A stretch of 64,000 nt of DNA. Source: Puffinus mauretanicus (taxonomy: Eukaryota > Chordata > Aves > Procellariiformes > Procellariidae). Numbering within the stretch: the stretch's first letter is position 1; every line of letters begins with the position of its first letter. This document shows positions 40,701 through 51,239 of the stretch, one piece after another. The stretch is from contig JAJKFH010001865.1 of the NCBI GenBank assembly GCA_023333565.1, positions 2,542,001 to 2,606,000 on the forward strand, read 5' to 3'. The notes under the pieces are model-generated. The model saw only the letters and a list, made by a program, of their open reading frames with translations, did no database searches and was not told the origin of the DNA. The translations under genes were made by a program, and so were the position numbers.

Positions 40701-43700
40701 TGGGTAAAAAAAAAAAAAAAAAAAAAACAACCCAACCTGAAAACCCCCCACTTACTTCAAACACTGATGCTGCTTGCTGATAGAGCTGCACAGCCTTCTC
40801 TGGGCTCACATTTTCTATTAACCTGTAATAAACATAAATGATTTCTCTTGAGATGAAATGAAAATATTTTTTACCTAAAAGCATCAAAAAGACAAGAAAG
40901 AAAACCAAAGACATACCCATGCCTTGCATGCGTTCTAGGCACCAATAGCACAGACTTACTTTCCAGCCCGTTCCAGTGCAATAGCTGCTGTATCTGGTGT
41001 CCCGTTCTCCAGGTACATCATACTGGCTTTCTCGATCAGCTGAACTGCTTCAGGGAGTCTCTGCATCTCCTGCAAAGTGACAGTCAGAGGGACACTACTG
41101 TCAGGAATTGTGCTTTGATTTGTTTCATCGTACACAAGCAAACTGTTGTTTCATCGTACATAAGCAAACTGTAATACCTTATTTACTAAGATTCTAATTT
41201 TTATTTACAAACTTGTAAAGCTAGTGAAAATTGACCATCAACTCCGTAAAATTCACTTATAAGCACCAAACTTTCATGTAAGGCACGAATTTGTGGTAGT
41301 TTAGAGCAGAAGCAGCACCATTATTCCGTTACCCTCTGATATGAGGCCCTCACCTTTCCTTCTACAAAAGGAAAACAATTTTTTTTTCCCAATTACAAAT
41401 GTCACTTCCCTAACCTACTGAGGGTATTGGTGGGGAGTGTAAGTCAATAGAAAAATAACACTTTAATATGCAATTCGCTTACATGTATTTGTAAAATGGT
41501 TCAGTGCACAATATTCTTCACCATAAAAAAGGACTTTTTAATAGAAAACTAGTAAATGAAAATACCTTTAGCATCATGCCAGCTTGTTCATAAGCTCTAC
41601 AGAGAAAAAAATTACAATTTAGTTAGATATGGTGTATTTCAGCAGGCTGTAGTTACACAGCAAAAGCTACCATGCATCAGCTATCTTAAAAGCATTAAAT
41701 ATTAACAGTGAAGCAATGTTTCAAGTGTTTTATTTAATAAGACAGTGCATGTGTAACATTATCTTCCAAAAATTAAGTACTTCAACCACACTCCCCACTA
41801 AAAATCTATTCTCATGATCTGACCCACAGGCAACGTTTGGATTATTTGTCATTATCGGTTTGCTTTGAAGTACTCTTTAAAAAAAAAAAATTCTTTATAA
41901 GCTGAACAGTGTAGAATTTCAAAATTACAAAAAGTTGATCTAAGAAAAGATATTTGATATCAAAAGGTGCTGAAGAATGTCAAAATCACCATTTCTTCAG
42001 ATGGCCATTGCAGGTTTTCAGACTTTCCTAGCCCATGCTTCAATTAAACTGATTTTGAAACAGCAAAATCACTTGAACCATACCATCTACTACAGCAAGA
42101 TCAAAACGATAGTTCATGCTTGTACCATATGTTACAAAAAGTTGTTTCAAATTACTCAGTGCTTCTATACTTACTTTGCAGCATGGAAGAGACTGGAAGT
42201 AACATTGTCAAAGTCAAGGACAAAAGCCACAAAAATGTAATGCAGAAAAATCAATAGTGTACAAAATCTTATACAAGTACTAGTTTCAAAGCAAGGAATC
42301 CCATAAAGGCAAATTGAACCTACTACATTTGTAGGCAAGGTGTCAAGAAGAAATGCTTCTAAGGACAGAATAAATGCTACATGCCATTATACTTTGGTAC
42401 GTTAAGTTGTAAAAAGCACATTTCTTTAAAATATGTTGCTGTTTTCTAAATACTACTACAAACACTCTAATAACATCAGAGTTGCATTTAGTTTATACTA
42501 TCCATTTGTAGGCATTTAAAACAAAAAAAAATTCTGAAGCAGTACCTAGACATCTCAGGCACTGGTCAGCACCTTTATCGCTCCAGATGTTATTGGAAAC
42601 AACACAGATTTTCTAACCAAAAGAGTTCTTTAGTTTTCCCACTCAGAGCACACAGGAATAGTCTTTTAAGAGAGAATTTTGTTAGACTGACAAAACGTGA
42701 AAATATATTAAATACATCTTTACTAACCCTCATTACCCCATTCTAAGTAGCAATTAGTCAGCCTCTTGGAAAAAAGAATAACAATCAATGAAAAGATACG
42801 CTTTATTGTTTTCATGTGCCTCAGCTTCCCGTAAACAGGCTTCCCTTGCCTGGTCAAACTGCTTGGCATTCTTAAAAGCAACAGCTGCAAGAAATCAAAT
42901 AAAGTTCTTATTTACAGCTTGCCATTTTCCTTTTTTCACCACTTCGGCTCAAGAATTTAGCCACCTAAAAATGCAAACAGACTCTTTAAATGAAGGGTTA
43001 CAGTTTACCAAGCTCTTCCAAAAAATCCCATGACAGTCCTCCTTGCTTTATTAGTCAGTTACCATTAAAAATATTTATTGTCAACAATACTTCCATACCA
43101 TCACTGTACCACACATTGTGCATAATGTGTTTAGCTGGATTTTGGAATTCACTCGTTCTGTATTTTAACTACAGAACTGCAGGAATGCATTTAGTTTTAA
43201 TCATTAGAGGTTATATAAAATCAGTATGGCAGGAATAGAAGTGAACCATCAACAAAGCATACCTATAACAACTTCCTCAACACAACTACTTCAGGGCACA
43301 AATATGTATTTCTATCTCCATTAGACTGATAGGATATGGAAGTCTATTTATAGGGATTTAAAATAAATTTCCATTTATAGATGCTCCAGTTGCTCTTCCA
43401 AGTTTGTTTTCTTTTATTCAGGCTTAAATGAATGAGTAGGAATGCCTAGAGTAAGAAGCCAAAAAACCACAATAAGTTGCTATTATCAAAAAGAAGAAAA
43501 TTGTTTCAGAGCAAAAAGGAATCAACTAGTAGGAATTTTATATTCAGTGTGACACTTGCAATGGAAAAAAAGGAGGAAAGAGATCTTACTATGCCTAAAA
43601 AAACCTGGCAGCATCTGTCTACCTTACTGAGACAGTCTTTGTCAGAACATACTTCATCAGATGATGGAAAAGCGAAGTTTTAAAAACAGCTTGAACATTT

Positions 43701-46270
43701 GTTGTTTTGTAGGTAAAGTCATAGGATTTGGGGATGGACAAGTGAAAGAAGGAAAACTTTACTTTTATCACGTGTAGTAATATACAAAGTAGAAGTTATA
43801 AGCTTAAAAAAAAATTGTTTTGACAACTGTTCTAGATTTCCAAGTACAATCTGAAATTTATTTTACAGTGCTACTAAGAGTAATTTTTTTGTTGTTTCAT
43901 CTTACTTTGTCTTCAGAACAGTTTTACTTACACATCAATGTACTGAAAATATGTAAAATATTATCAGGGATTAAACTTAAAGAATACTCTGAAACAATAA
44001 AGTATATGACCATATTTACAGCCATACATACCTGCCTTCCCATATTCAGTAGCTGCACTGTCATAATCTGGTTTCCACTTTAAGAATCCAGTTTTCAGAC
44101 TGAAATGCAAGAAGAAAGGCCTATTAATAATTAGTAAAGATTTTAAGTTTTACCTTCAAAGCACTTCAGATATATTTAAAATTTTAGACTACCTCTGAAA
44201 AGGAGCAATTACCTATATGGCAATACTATGGTCGCATCACAACTGTAAAAATAAATGCCAGCACTGTTAGGAATTGCATAAAGCACTGCAATGATCTCCC
44301 ATAGTGACATGCCTCACCCTAAATGCTTCTATTGTCCCCAGAGAGTCTTCACAAGTCCGGCTCCTCAACAGTAAGAACTCAACAGAATAAAAATAATTCC
44401 ACCTACACCAATGATATCTCAAGATTTCTAATACCACAATACCTGACAATATTTTTTGTTACACACCATGAAGTTTCCAGTGTTCCTCTACAGTCATTTT
44501 TTGCTGCTGAGAATTATCAGGCTCTCCATTGCATACACAAATGAAAGAATTTATTTACCAACACAAAGCCTCACATGTCATTTATATGTCTACAACAGAT
44601 CATGACACTAAATGGCGCCACAGACATATATACAGCGAAAAATACACATTGCAAAATGAGGTGAGTCATCAGGCAATGTTGACTTCCAAGATTATGACTT
44701 CCTCACTTCTGAAACAAATACAAAATTTGCCATAACTTTAGAGTCCACTTCCATATTTGTTGTGGGCAGATACTTCAGACGCGATACACGCCTAATTTGG
44801 AAAAACAGTTGTATATAGAATCTACATTGGTTTTGCTGTCTTACTTGGATGAAAGCCACAGTATGTAACTCTAAAGCAAGCCTTTATATTGTGTTATTTT
44901 TATCACAGGCAAAGTCTCAAATGCATCGAGCTGAAAGACACAATGCTTTGATCTGCAGACAATTTGAGATTTAGGTGGCTTTTATTTCAAATGCTTTCCA
45001 GGATAAGCTTAAAATGAATTCCACTGAAAGGCACTTTTGGTCAAGTAATTTGAATAAGATACTCTGGTAGAGACTGTTTTTATTCTGAGGCGGTCTTTCC
45101 TCTATCACAGTTTATACTTTTGATCCATGATTTCAGGATGGCCTGTCACTATTCTTACTAAAATTATAGCATCTTTGAATTAATCAGCTCTATTACATCT
45201 ATACTGTAGCCTGTGAAATCAAGACTTATAAGCAAAATGGCTACATCAAGTGTTAAAATATACATTGAAAGACTAATATATGTAGATGTTAAGCCCTCTA
45301 AGCTAAATGTCAGCACAGGTCTTTGAGGCCATCTAAAAAGAAACAATCACACATTTCTCATAGGCAGGAAACAAACAAGGTTAAGCTTGTCTCAGCAAGG
45401 TTAAGCTCTTTCATTCACCACAATCCCCGTAACTCTTTCCTCCAGTTTGTCTTTCTCCCACTGACTTTAGCAGAAGAGCAGAAGTGACCCCCTCACTTTT
45501 CGGTTACGGCCACAGCAATAAAGGCTACACGGCCCTTAAGGAAACTGCCCAGGCTCCAGGCCTCCGCACCATACAGCCTCACCGACGCGAGTTTTTAGTT
45601 TTAGGGCCGCTTTATTCTCCCAGTTCGGGGAAGAGGGGTGCCCTTTAGCACCCCACCCCCTGTAGGGAGGGACCCCTGAGGCAGAAGAGGGGCCAAGCAG
45701 CCATGTCCTCCCAGTTCCCCCGCGCCGGCCTCCCCCAGCCCTGCACCTCCCTCCCCTCCCCTCGAGGTCGCGCCGCCTGGCACATGCGATCCCCGCCCTC
45801 GGCCCCGCCGTGAGCCCACCACCTCTCCACAGTCTGCCCCCTTCCCCACCACTCCGCGCAGGGCATCATGGGAGCTGTAGTTCCCCCGAAGCCTCCGCTC
45901 CCCGCACGGGCGCCGGCGAGAACTACAACTCCCAAGAACCCACTTCCCCCCGTCGCGGCCCAGGGGTGAGGACGGGGTGCCGAGCTGCCGCGCTAAACCG
46001 GCGGACAGCAGCCCCAGGGCTCGGACGCCGCGGGGGAGGGCGGCCGCGGCAGCAAGCAGCGCGCTCCGCGGAGCCCCGCTCGGGCAGGAGGCGATACGGC
46101 GCCTCCATCGGGCAGGAGAGCCGGGCGGGCCTGGCAGCCCGAGCGCTGAGCTGGCAGCCATCGCACCCGCTCGCCAGCTTCCCCCACCCTCCGACCGCCC
46201 TCCCCTCCGCTCACTATTTCTCCGCTTTAGCGATGTGCTCCAGCGCCTCGTTAATCTTCTGCGCCGCCAT
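34624..46270 (-). CDS. NAPG: NAPG, gamma-SNAP (NSF attachment protein gamma), 12 coding exons
   Basis: Gamma-SNAP is a cytosolic adaptor of membrane fusion. SNAPs bind assembled SNARE bundles and recruit and activate the ATPase NSF, which takes the bundles apart. Joining twelve exons (46215-46270, 44032-44099, 42800-42884, 42175-42192, 41566-41596, 40960-41069, 40756-40822, 39949-40019, 38743-38821, 38133-38212, 35798-35927, 34624-34773) gives 945 bases, 314 codons plus TAG. The human protein is about 312 residues. The product starts [19 protein letters not shown], has the TPR-like helical blocks expected of a SNAP (for example [19 protein letters not shown]) and ends in the acidic tail [11 protein letters not shown] typical of the gamma form. 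All introns are GT-AG and all joins keep frame. The start is the first ATG of the conserved N-terminus, inside a CpG island. No stop or frameshift is present, so the gene looks intact. Alpha/beta-SNAP is excluded by the tail and by the GGGIKKKSP block. Confidence 0.97.
35798..35927 (-). CDS. NAPG: NAPG exon 11
   Basis: 130 bases. The acceptor is TTCCTTCAG and the donor is GTAAGTGG. It encodes [20 protein letters not shown], then [20 protein letters not shown] and DND, the conserved C-terminal helical region of gamma-SNAP. Confidence 0.96.
37165..37890 (+). mobile_element. CR1 LINE fragment in NAPG intron 10 (antisense to the gene)
   Basis: An RT remnant at 37,180-37,440 translates to [46 protein letters not shown] and ADDTRLG, with the RT motifs VPQGSVLGP and ADD visible. 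At about 37,450 the sequence jumps to the CR1 3' region (CAACGAAGCTGGTGAAGGGC, then TTTAAGCTGGACATTAGG). It ends with CAACCTTAATGATTCTATGA. The expected few hundred bases in between are missing. Confidence 0.9.
38133..38212 (-). CDS. NAPG: NAPG exon 10
   Basis: 80 bases. The acceptor is TTGTTTAG and the donor is GTAAGTC. It encodes [20 protein letters not shown], then CVRESY and part of Ser. The following 2.2 kb intron carries a CR1 insertion. Confidence 0.95.
38743..38821 (-). CDS. NAPG: NAPG exon 9
   Basis: 79 bases. The acceptor is TTTTTTAG and the donor is GTAAATGC. It encodes [20 protein letters not shown] and then YPTCYK. Leu at the exon start replaces the Phe of the human protein. A second AG lies five bases inside the exon, but using it would break frame, so the first AG is chosen. 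Confidence 0.94.
39949..40019 (-). CDS. NAPG: NAPG exon 8
   Basis: 71 bases. The acceptor is TTCTCTAG and the donor is GTATAGC. It encodes [19 protein letters not shown], then VRGR and part of the next Arg. Confidence 0.95.
40707..40728. repeat. poly-A run in NAPG intron 7
   Basis: About 22 consecutive A on the plus strand, so poly-U in the NAPG transcript. It lies downstream of exon 7 in the intron. Confidence 0.9.
40756..40822 (-). CDS. NAPG: NAPG exon 7
   Basis: 67 bases. The acceptor is TTACAG and the donor is GTAAGTGG. It encodes [20 protein letters not shown] and ends FE on a codon boundary. The intron before it is only 137 bases, the shortest in the gene. Confidence 0.95.
40960..41069 (-). 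CDS. NAPG: NAPG exon 6
   Basis: 110 bases. The acceptor is TTTGCAG and the donor is GTAAGTCTG. It encodes [18 protein letters not shown], then [18 protein letters not shown]. This is one of the most strongly conserved parts of gamma-SNAP. Confidence 0.96.
41121..41172. repeat. 26-base tandem duplication in NAPG intron 5
   Basis: Two adjacent 26-base copies (41121-41146 and 41147-41172) differ at one position (C/T). They lie 52-103 bases upstream of the exon 6 acceptor. Confidence 0.95.
41566..41596 (-). CDS. NAPG: NAPG exon 5, 31 bases
   Basis: A short exon between the acceptor TCTGTAG and the donor GTATTTTC. It encodes [10 protein letters not shown] and ends exactly on a codon boundary. 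Confidence 0.94.
42175..42192 (-). CDS. NAPG: NAPG exon 4, 18-base microexon
   Basis: An 18-base exon bounded by the acceptor ACTTCCAG and the donor GTAAGTATAG. With the bases carried over from its neighbours it encodes LFHAAK, which is collinear with the known gamma-SNAP sequence. It is too short for ORF-based detection. Its phase (in 2, out 2) and the conserved residues on both sides make the call firm. Its length is a multiple of three, so skipping it would keep frame. Confidence 0.92.
42193..42799 (-). other. NAPG intron 3, probable U12-type (minor spliceosome) intron
   Basis: The donor reads GTATCTTTTC, one mismatch from the U12 consensus GTATCCTTT. Near the acceptor, TCCTTGAC (42213-42220, minus strand) fits the U12 branch-site core TCCTTRAC, with its A 21 bases from the intron end. 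There is no strong polypyrimidine tract before the acceptor ACTTCCAG. These three traits together suggest minor-spliceosome splicing. The other NAPG donors look like ordinary U2 sites. Confidence 0.6.
42800..42884 (-). CDS. NAPG: NAPG exon 3
   Basis: 85 bases. The acceptor is TTGCAG. It encodes [18 protein letters not shown] and then [11 protein letters not shown]. The donor GTATCTTTTC is unusual and resembles a U12-type 5' splice site; see the separate entry for intron 3. Confidence 0.95.
44032..44099 (-). CDS. NAPG: NAPG exon 2
   Basis: 68 bases. The acceptor is TTTCAG and the donor is GTATGTATGG. It encodes the [20 protein letters not shown] block, the first helical hairpin region of gamma-SNAP. 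It enters in phase 2 and leaves in phase 1, matching its neighbours. Confidence 0.95.
45863..45882 (-). promoter_or_regulatory. ZNF143 (SBS-type) motif, minus strand
   Basis: The minus strand reads AACTACAGCTCCCATGATGC, a close match to the ZNF143/Staf SBS consensus ACTACAnnTCCCAnnATGC. It lies in intron 1 of NAPG, inside the CpG island and about 390 bases downstream of the ATG. Confidence 0.7.
45921..45936 (+). promoter_or_regulatory. second ZNF143/SBS-like motif, plus strand
   Basis: AACTACAACTCCCAAG matches the first half of the SBS consensus but lacks the ATGC part. It is 38 bases from, and divergent to, the motif at 45863-45882. Confidence 0.55.
46215..46270 (-). CDS. NAPG: NAPG exon 1, coding part
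   Basis: It encodes the initiator methionine and 17 further residues plus two bases of Tyr19. It begins [12 protein letters not shown] and ends AAATA before the donor GTGAGCG. The 5' UTR continues to higher coordinates, but I cannot place the transcription start exactly. The 2.1 kb first intron starts inside the CpG island. Confidence 0.95.
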
Positions 46271-46564
46271 CTCGCCAGCGCGGCGGGCCTGCCCGTGGGC
46301 GCTCGCCGGCACTCCTCCGCCTCTCTGCGCTTCCGCTACGGAACGCCGCAGGGCTCACGGGGCGTCGAGGGGAAGGGCTCGGCCCTCCGCCTCCTCACCG
46401 CGCCTGCGCTGCGGCGGGGGCGGGGCCGTTCGCGGCCGTTGCTGCGTCAAGGCGGGGCTGGGTGGCGCAGCTCCCGCGGGGCGGGCGGTGTGGGCGAATG
46501 GGCCGCAGCGCAGGCCTGTGATGGGGGAAGCTGTCTGGCTCCTTCCCTGGCAGTCCCGTGGGTG

Positions 46565-49500
46565 GTATCACCTGGCAGGGGTTGTGCAGGTGAATGGTTG
46601 CCCACGGTGTTGGGCTGCGCCTCACTCTGGGGAGCCGGAAGGTGCTTCTCTTGCAGGAGCCCCTAGCCCTGTCCTGCCCTGTTCATGGCCAACAGAAGCT
46701 TTTTAGAAAACAGGAATGAGGGCAGGCCTGCATTTCCCAGGGCTTTCAAATAGAGGCCAGTTTTTGGTAGAAATGCATAACTCATGAGCCAAAGGCTGAA
46801 AAGCACTGCTTGCTCTGCTCTGAAAGAAGCCTCCACAGGCCTTTTTGCTGAGGCATACTCCTCTGACTTGGTTGGTATTCGTAAAAACAGGGGGCTGTCT
46901 CCAGGCTGGCACAGAAATCTAAAGCACAAGGCATGAGTGGCAGTTGAGCACGCCAGAGTTGGTAGCACAGGCTATGCAGTCATGCAAGATACCCAAATCA
47001 CACACTCAGTAACTGAAATGAAAATGCTAAAGTCTGTGTTACTGCTCAGTCAAGTTTCCTTGACTCCTTATTTTTGTTAATCTGAAACATCCTTGAGTAA
47101 CAGAAGATCAGTGATTGAGCCCAGAAAAGTGTTTATTCTCCAAACTTGAACATCATTTTTGTCTTCCAGTAATCTGAATAAGAGAAGTATTTATCAACAC
47201 AGGAGAGAGAAAGCAAAGTGAGAAGCTGGTTAAACTTGCAAAACTCTTATCAGAGCATAGGAGTCATTAAAGTCCATACTCTTTACAGGAATCAGAGCTT
47301 TGCGATTTTTTCTACCTTAAATGGTGAAAAGAAGCAATATTTACATAATTTGTTTTACTCTAGGTAGGCATCAAACGCACAGGTCTGAATTGTTCTCCCT
47401 TCCTTTTCCCACGTTCCCTTGATGACATGGAAACTTAAATTTCTAACTTTGGTTCTTGCACTGCACTTGAGAAGCTACCATTTATTGCAGATGGTGGAAA
47501 ATCCCCACTAAATCTTATAAACTATTATTCTGTATCCTAGAATGAAGTAGGAAAAAAGGTTGTAGAGAAGTTTTCTGCTTTCAAAAGCAGGTGAGTGATC
47601 ACGGGAGTACTGGGAGAAAATAGCTGATCTTGCATAATAGATACGCAAGAAGGTTTCTGACAAGTGCTCACTGGTAGTAGGTAAAAAGTAGAGGAAGCTA
47701 TGATGGGAGAGATTCCTGTGTCATCATGTCTGTCTTTTCTTTCCCTCGCTAGGGTAGCCAGGATACATTGGCCATGTAACTATGAGCTTGCTGCAGTGCC
47801 TTTCAAATAAACGTGTGTTAGCTGGAAAAATGAAATCATAGAACTGTGGCATAAAAGGGCAGAATAATCTCAGAGCGTTCTTCCGAAGCACCCAGTTAAT
47901 GACTTATTGTGTGTGTGTTTGTTTGTGCTAGTGCTCCTGGCCTGCTGTGTTCCCTGGGTTATAAATAGCTGTTCGCTTTCTAGTGAAACTACCCATGTGC
48001 ACTGTCTGGTTACACTTTATAGTGGAATGACCAGATGAAAGATTTCCCAGACTAGTATTAAATGAAATAGGATATTCCTGGGTAGCTTTTATTTTGTGGA
48101 CATGGAACCTCCAGAGATTTTACATCTGGGAAGGATCATATCACAGCATCTGGTGCTTGGCTGTGAATTAGAATTTGGTGTTGAAAAATGACCAGGTACA
48201 ATGTGAAAAAATTTTACAGTGATAGCAGTTGGAGTGACAAACTTTTTAAAGTACAATCTTGCAGGTTTTGTTTACTAGGCAGATGTGAACTCTGCAAGTA
48301 GCTGTACCAGTAGAAGCCGTTGATCATTAGCCAGTCCTCACCTGCCCATCACTACACCTTGCAGAGGGTTTCTGTCTCCTAAGTATTTCTTCATGTACAC
48401 CATTGCAGCCAAAGGCATGAGGTTACCAAAAATGAGCTGCATAAGCTGATACAGCTCATTTTGTCTGAAATGGGTTAAAAAGCACCTCTGTGAGACTTCA
48501 TGGGGCTAACCTCTGGCAAGAGGCTGGAGGCAGGCAGCTGCCACTGTTATGGCTGGGTCCACCCACCGCCCTGGCATAAGGACAGCCTGGGCTTCCTTCA
48601 GAGAGCTGTTGTTAGTTGTAAGAGACTATCAGTACGATCATAGCTAAATTTGTTTCCCAATTAACTCTAACTTTTCTTTGCTGTGAATATCTCATGTTCA
48701 GAAAGTCAGGACTGACTGCAGTGAGTTGTATTTTAAATCAGCTGCTGAATCCTATCTGCTGCTCCGCTGGATCTGGAAGGTGAATTTAAGTTTTCCTAAA
48801 TCTGGATTTCCCAGCTCTGTCTGATACCCTTCTTTGGCAGCAGGACATGGAAAGTTCTACCTTGTAATTTATTAGTGTCTGAGTTGGAGTTGTAACTACA
48901 ATAACAACATCTACGCTACCACGTTGAGGAAATTACCTGTGAGGAAGGCAGAGGGATCTGCATATTCCTCCTCCCAGGCAGACTGCTACTAACAGTAATG
49001 GTCTAATGAACAATTGGCTCAGACACATTTTGGGCCCGTTATATGCACAAAAATGTGTTCTATGATCACTCCATCCCAGTGCCAGCACCTCAGTGCTCCA
49101 GTACCTTTTCTTTTCCTGTCTTCAGCATTAAATCCATGTAATTCATTTGGCTGTGAGACATTACTAGTTCCTGTCTTAATGGATATGGCAGAAAGCAAAC
49201 AAATAACTGTGAGGGCAGCAAAATTAATAAAGACTGTTTTTCTGTAGATTTGTGTCTCCCTGCTGATTGTCTTGAATCAAATAGCAGAAGACTAGAGTGT
49301 GAGCATGCCTTTTATTAGATGTCAGAGAATAAAGAGAGAAACATTATAAATATCCCAACTGTGGGAAGGAGGTAATGTCTAATTGGTTTTCCAGATTCAT
49401 TGGACATGAGAGAGGAGGAGGATATTCTGGTGTCTGGTAAGGTGTTCCAATGTGAAACATTCGTAATGCCTTCCTCACTATTTATTGAACGCATACAATT

Positions 49501-49590
49501 TACATGTTCCTTTTCCAGGTTAAGTAAGGTGCCCTGTCCACCTAGGTAAGGCCGGTTGATTTTGTCAGTAGGTAAGATGATGCGTCATGA
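46565..49590. other. gene-free stretch between the NAPG promoter and R2
   Basis: AT-rich sequence without recognisable exon or repeat. Short ORFs only. Confidence 0.55.
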
Positions 49591-49722
49591 TTACCAAGTC
49601 CCTTCTAGTCCCTACCTACTATCCCTCCTGCCTCCCTTGCTTCCAACAAGAATCCATTTCTCTAGGTCATGACAACTGGCAAATGTAATTTATTTACAGT
49701 CAAATTAATGTTATACAATAGT

Positions 49723-50240
49723 TCACATATGACTCACAAAGATATGTACAACATCTACAGATGTGAATAATAAAGCTCTTCTGGAGAAGAGTTGAGCCAC
49801 GTTTTCCTGTTGGGTTTTCGAGAGCCCAAAGTCGGACAAAAGCCTGTAATTGCCACCATACCGCTTCCCACATGCTCCAATGGGGAATCTGATGAACTCG
49901 ATATTGTTGGCATTTGTCACCCCCTGGACTTGCTCCTTGATAATTCTTCACCTTCTCAGCCACTGCATCAGCAAATGATGATAATTTGTTTTCGTATCTG
50001 ATGGTTATATCCACCACCCTTAACCAAATATTAGTCAGGCTCATAGAACCTTGTTTTGGTGGTCTCGTAGGAGAGGCTTGTGAAACACTAGCCAACCTTC
50101 TTTTGAGCTTCTTCAACCAGTAGATCACACAGTTGGCTATGTCTTTTGATCCTAGCTTCCTGAACTGGTGGGCAATATCCAATAATATGTGTGCAAGTCT
50201 CACTCTCAACTTGACAGTGCTGGCAGATCTTGAGTTTCCT
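49723..50240 (-). pseudogene. R2 C-terminal CCHC knuckle and restriction-like endonuclease (broken)
   Basis: The CCHC motif reads KICQHCQVESETCTHIIGYC near 50,173-50,232, followed by the IKRH stretch. Then EPD and VVDITIRYE, the PD...D core of the R2 endonuclease, appear in neighbouring frames separated by a frameshift. The end of the protein is near SVDVVHIFVSHM with a stop at about 49,723. About 130 bases of apparent 3' UTR follow. Confidence 0.7.
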
Positions 50241-50680
50241 GTCTACCCCAATTCCCTCATAGCTCTTAATTTTAAGGCGGTAATGGGCTTCCTGTCGGGA
50301 ACGCCCCTATAACATTCAGTCCAGTTGTTACTAATTTTGTCTTTTTCAAAGTTGGCAATTCCACGGCCATGACATGGCAACCTGGTCCAATTCAAAAAGT
50401 CTTCCTTCCGCCAGTTACTAGGTCTTGGAAAGATGACCTTTGGAGTAGAAATTTCCCATTCTGAGACTGGGGCCTCACCGCAAACCACTTCTGGAACCGC
50501 CATGGCTGCTTTTGCATCCAAATTGATGGAGTTTTCTCTTCCCTTTCTCCCGCAGCAGTCCACAACTTTCTAAATTCATTCTCGATTATCTTCTTGATGC
50601 TATTGATTTTTTAGTGTCATCAGAAGGGTGGACAGTTTGGTGCAGCTGACAGGCCTGCATGCTTGGGATTAAGCCCACGA

Positions 50681-50766
50681 GTCTGATAATAGACAGGCTG
50701 CCATAGACAGGTGTCTGATAATAGACAGGTGTCTGATAATAGACAGGTGTCTGATAATAGACAGGT
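50681..50766 (+). repeat. 18-base minisatellite inside the R2 element
   Basis: Three perfect tandem units of GTCTGATAATAGACAGGT span 50713-50766. A partial unit (50704-50712) and an earlier degenerate copy (50681-50697) precede them. The period equals six codons, so the expansion does not shift frame. Confidence 0.9.
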
Positions 50767-51239
50767 GCTGGAATAAAGAATGATGCCACAAGTACAAGCA
50801 GGTAGATGTAACCGTTCCTTGACAGCAGATTGAATGGCCAAGTCAAGGGCTTGGAGGTACGTAGCCTTCACTTTAGTGTGGTCAGCTAGATAAAACAGTC
50901 GAGGGATAGTAAATCCTTTCAAGATGTCTTCCTTCTGCAAAGGCTTCAATAAAGCCTGCCCAATCCGCCTCAGCCACTCAGTTTTTCTGACGGTTCAGGT
51001 TTTGATAACCCAAACCATGGGTCTATATATATAGGCCCAGATATTTCTCAGAGCTGCTTGGGTCAATCATATGGAACAGTATGCCATTGATTGTCCCAGC
51101 AGGACAGTCATTGATTGCATAAGAATCTTGCATTGCTGTGATGTAGAAGCCATGGCACTTCAGCCTCTGAGGCCAGAGCCGCTGAAGTCAGTTCACACGA
51201 GTTCGAAAATGTTGATGTTCTTCTGCATTCCATCCCAAG

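Larger units (their letters stand above)
45550..46560 (-). promoter_or_regulatory. NAPG CpG-island promoter
   Basis: A block of about 1 kb, very GC- and CpG-rich against AT-rich surroundings, covering the NAPG start codon, the beginning of intron 1 and about 290 bases upstream. Upstream of the ATG are GC boxes (GGGGGCGGGGCC near 46,415 and GGCGGGGC near 46,451), an NRF1-like GCGCCTGCGC near 46,401 and an ETS-like CTTCCGCT near 46,330. No TATA box is apparent, as expected for a housekeeping gene with dispersed starts. Confidence 0.85.

Noticed and set aside
45810..46706. Long open frame of 298 codons on the plus strand (and overlapping frames on both strands) across the NAPG promoter
   Set aside because: It lies in a CpG island where stop codons are rare. 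It is antisense to NAPG exon 1, of low complexity (Pro, Arg, Ala, Ser), and has no domain.
50681..50766. Regular repeats resembling a tiny CRISPR array
   Set aside because: The units are directly adjacent without spacers, in a vertebrate genome and inside an R2 element. It is a minisatellite.
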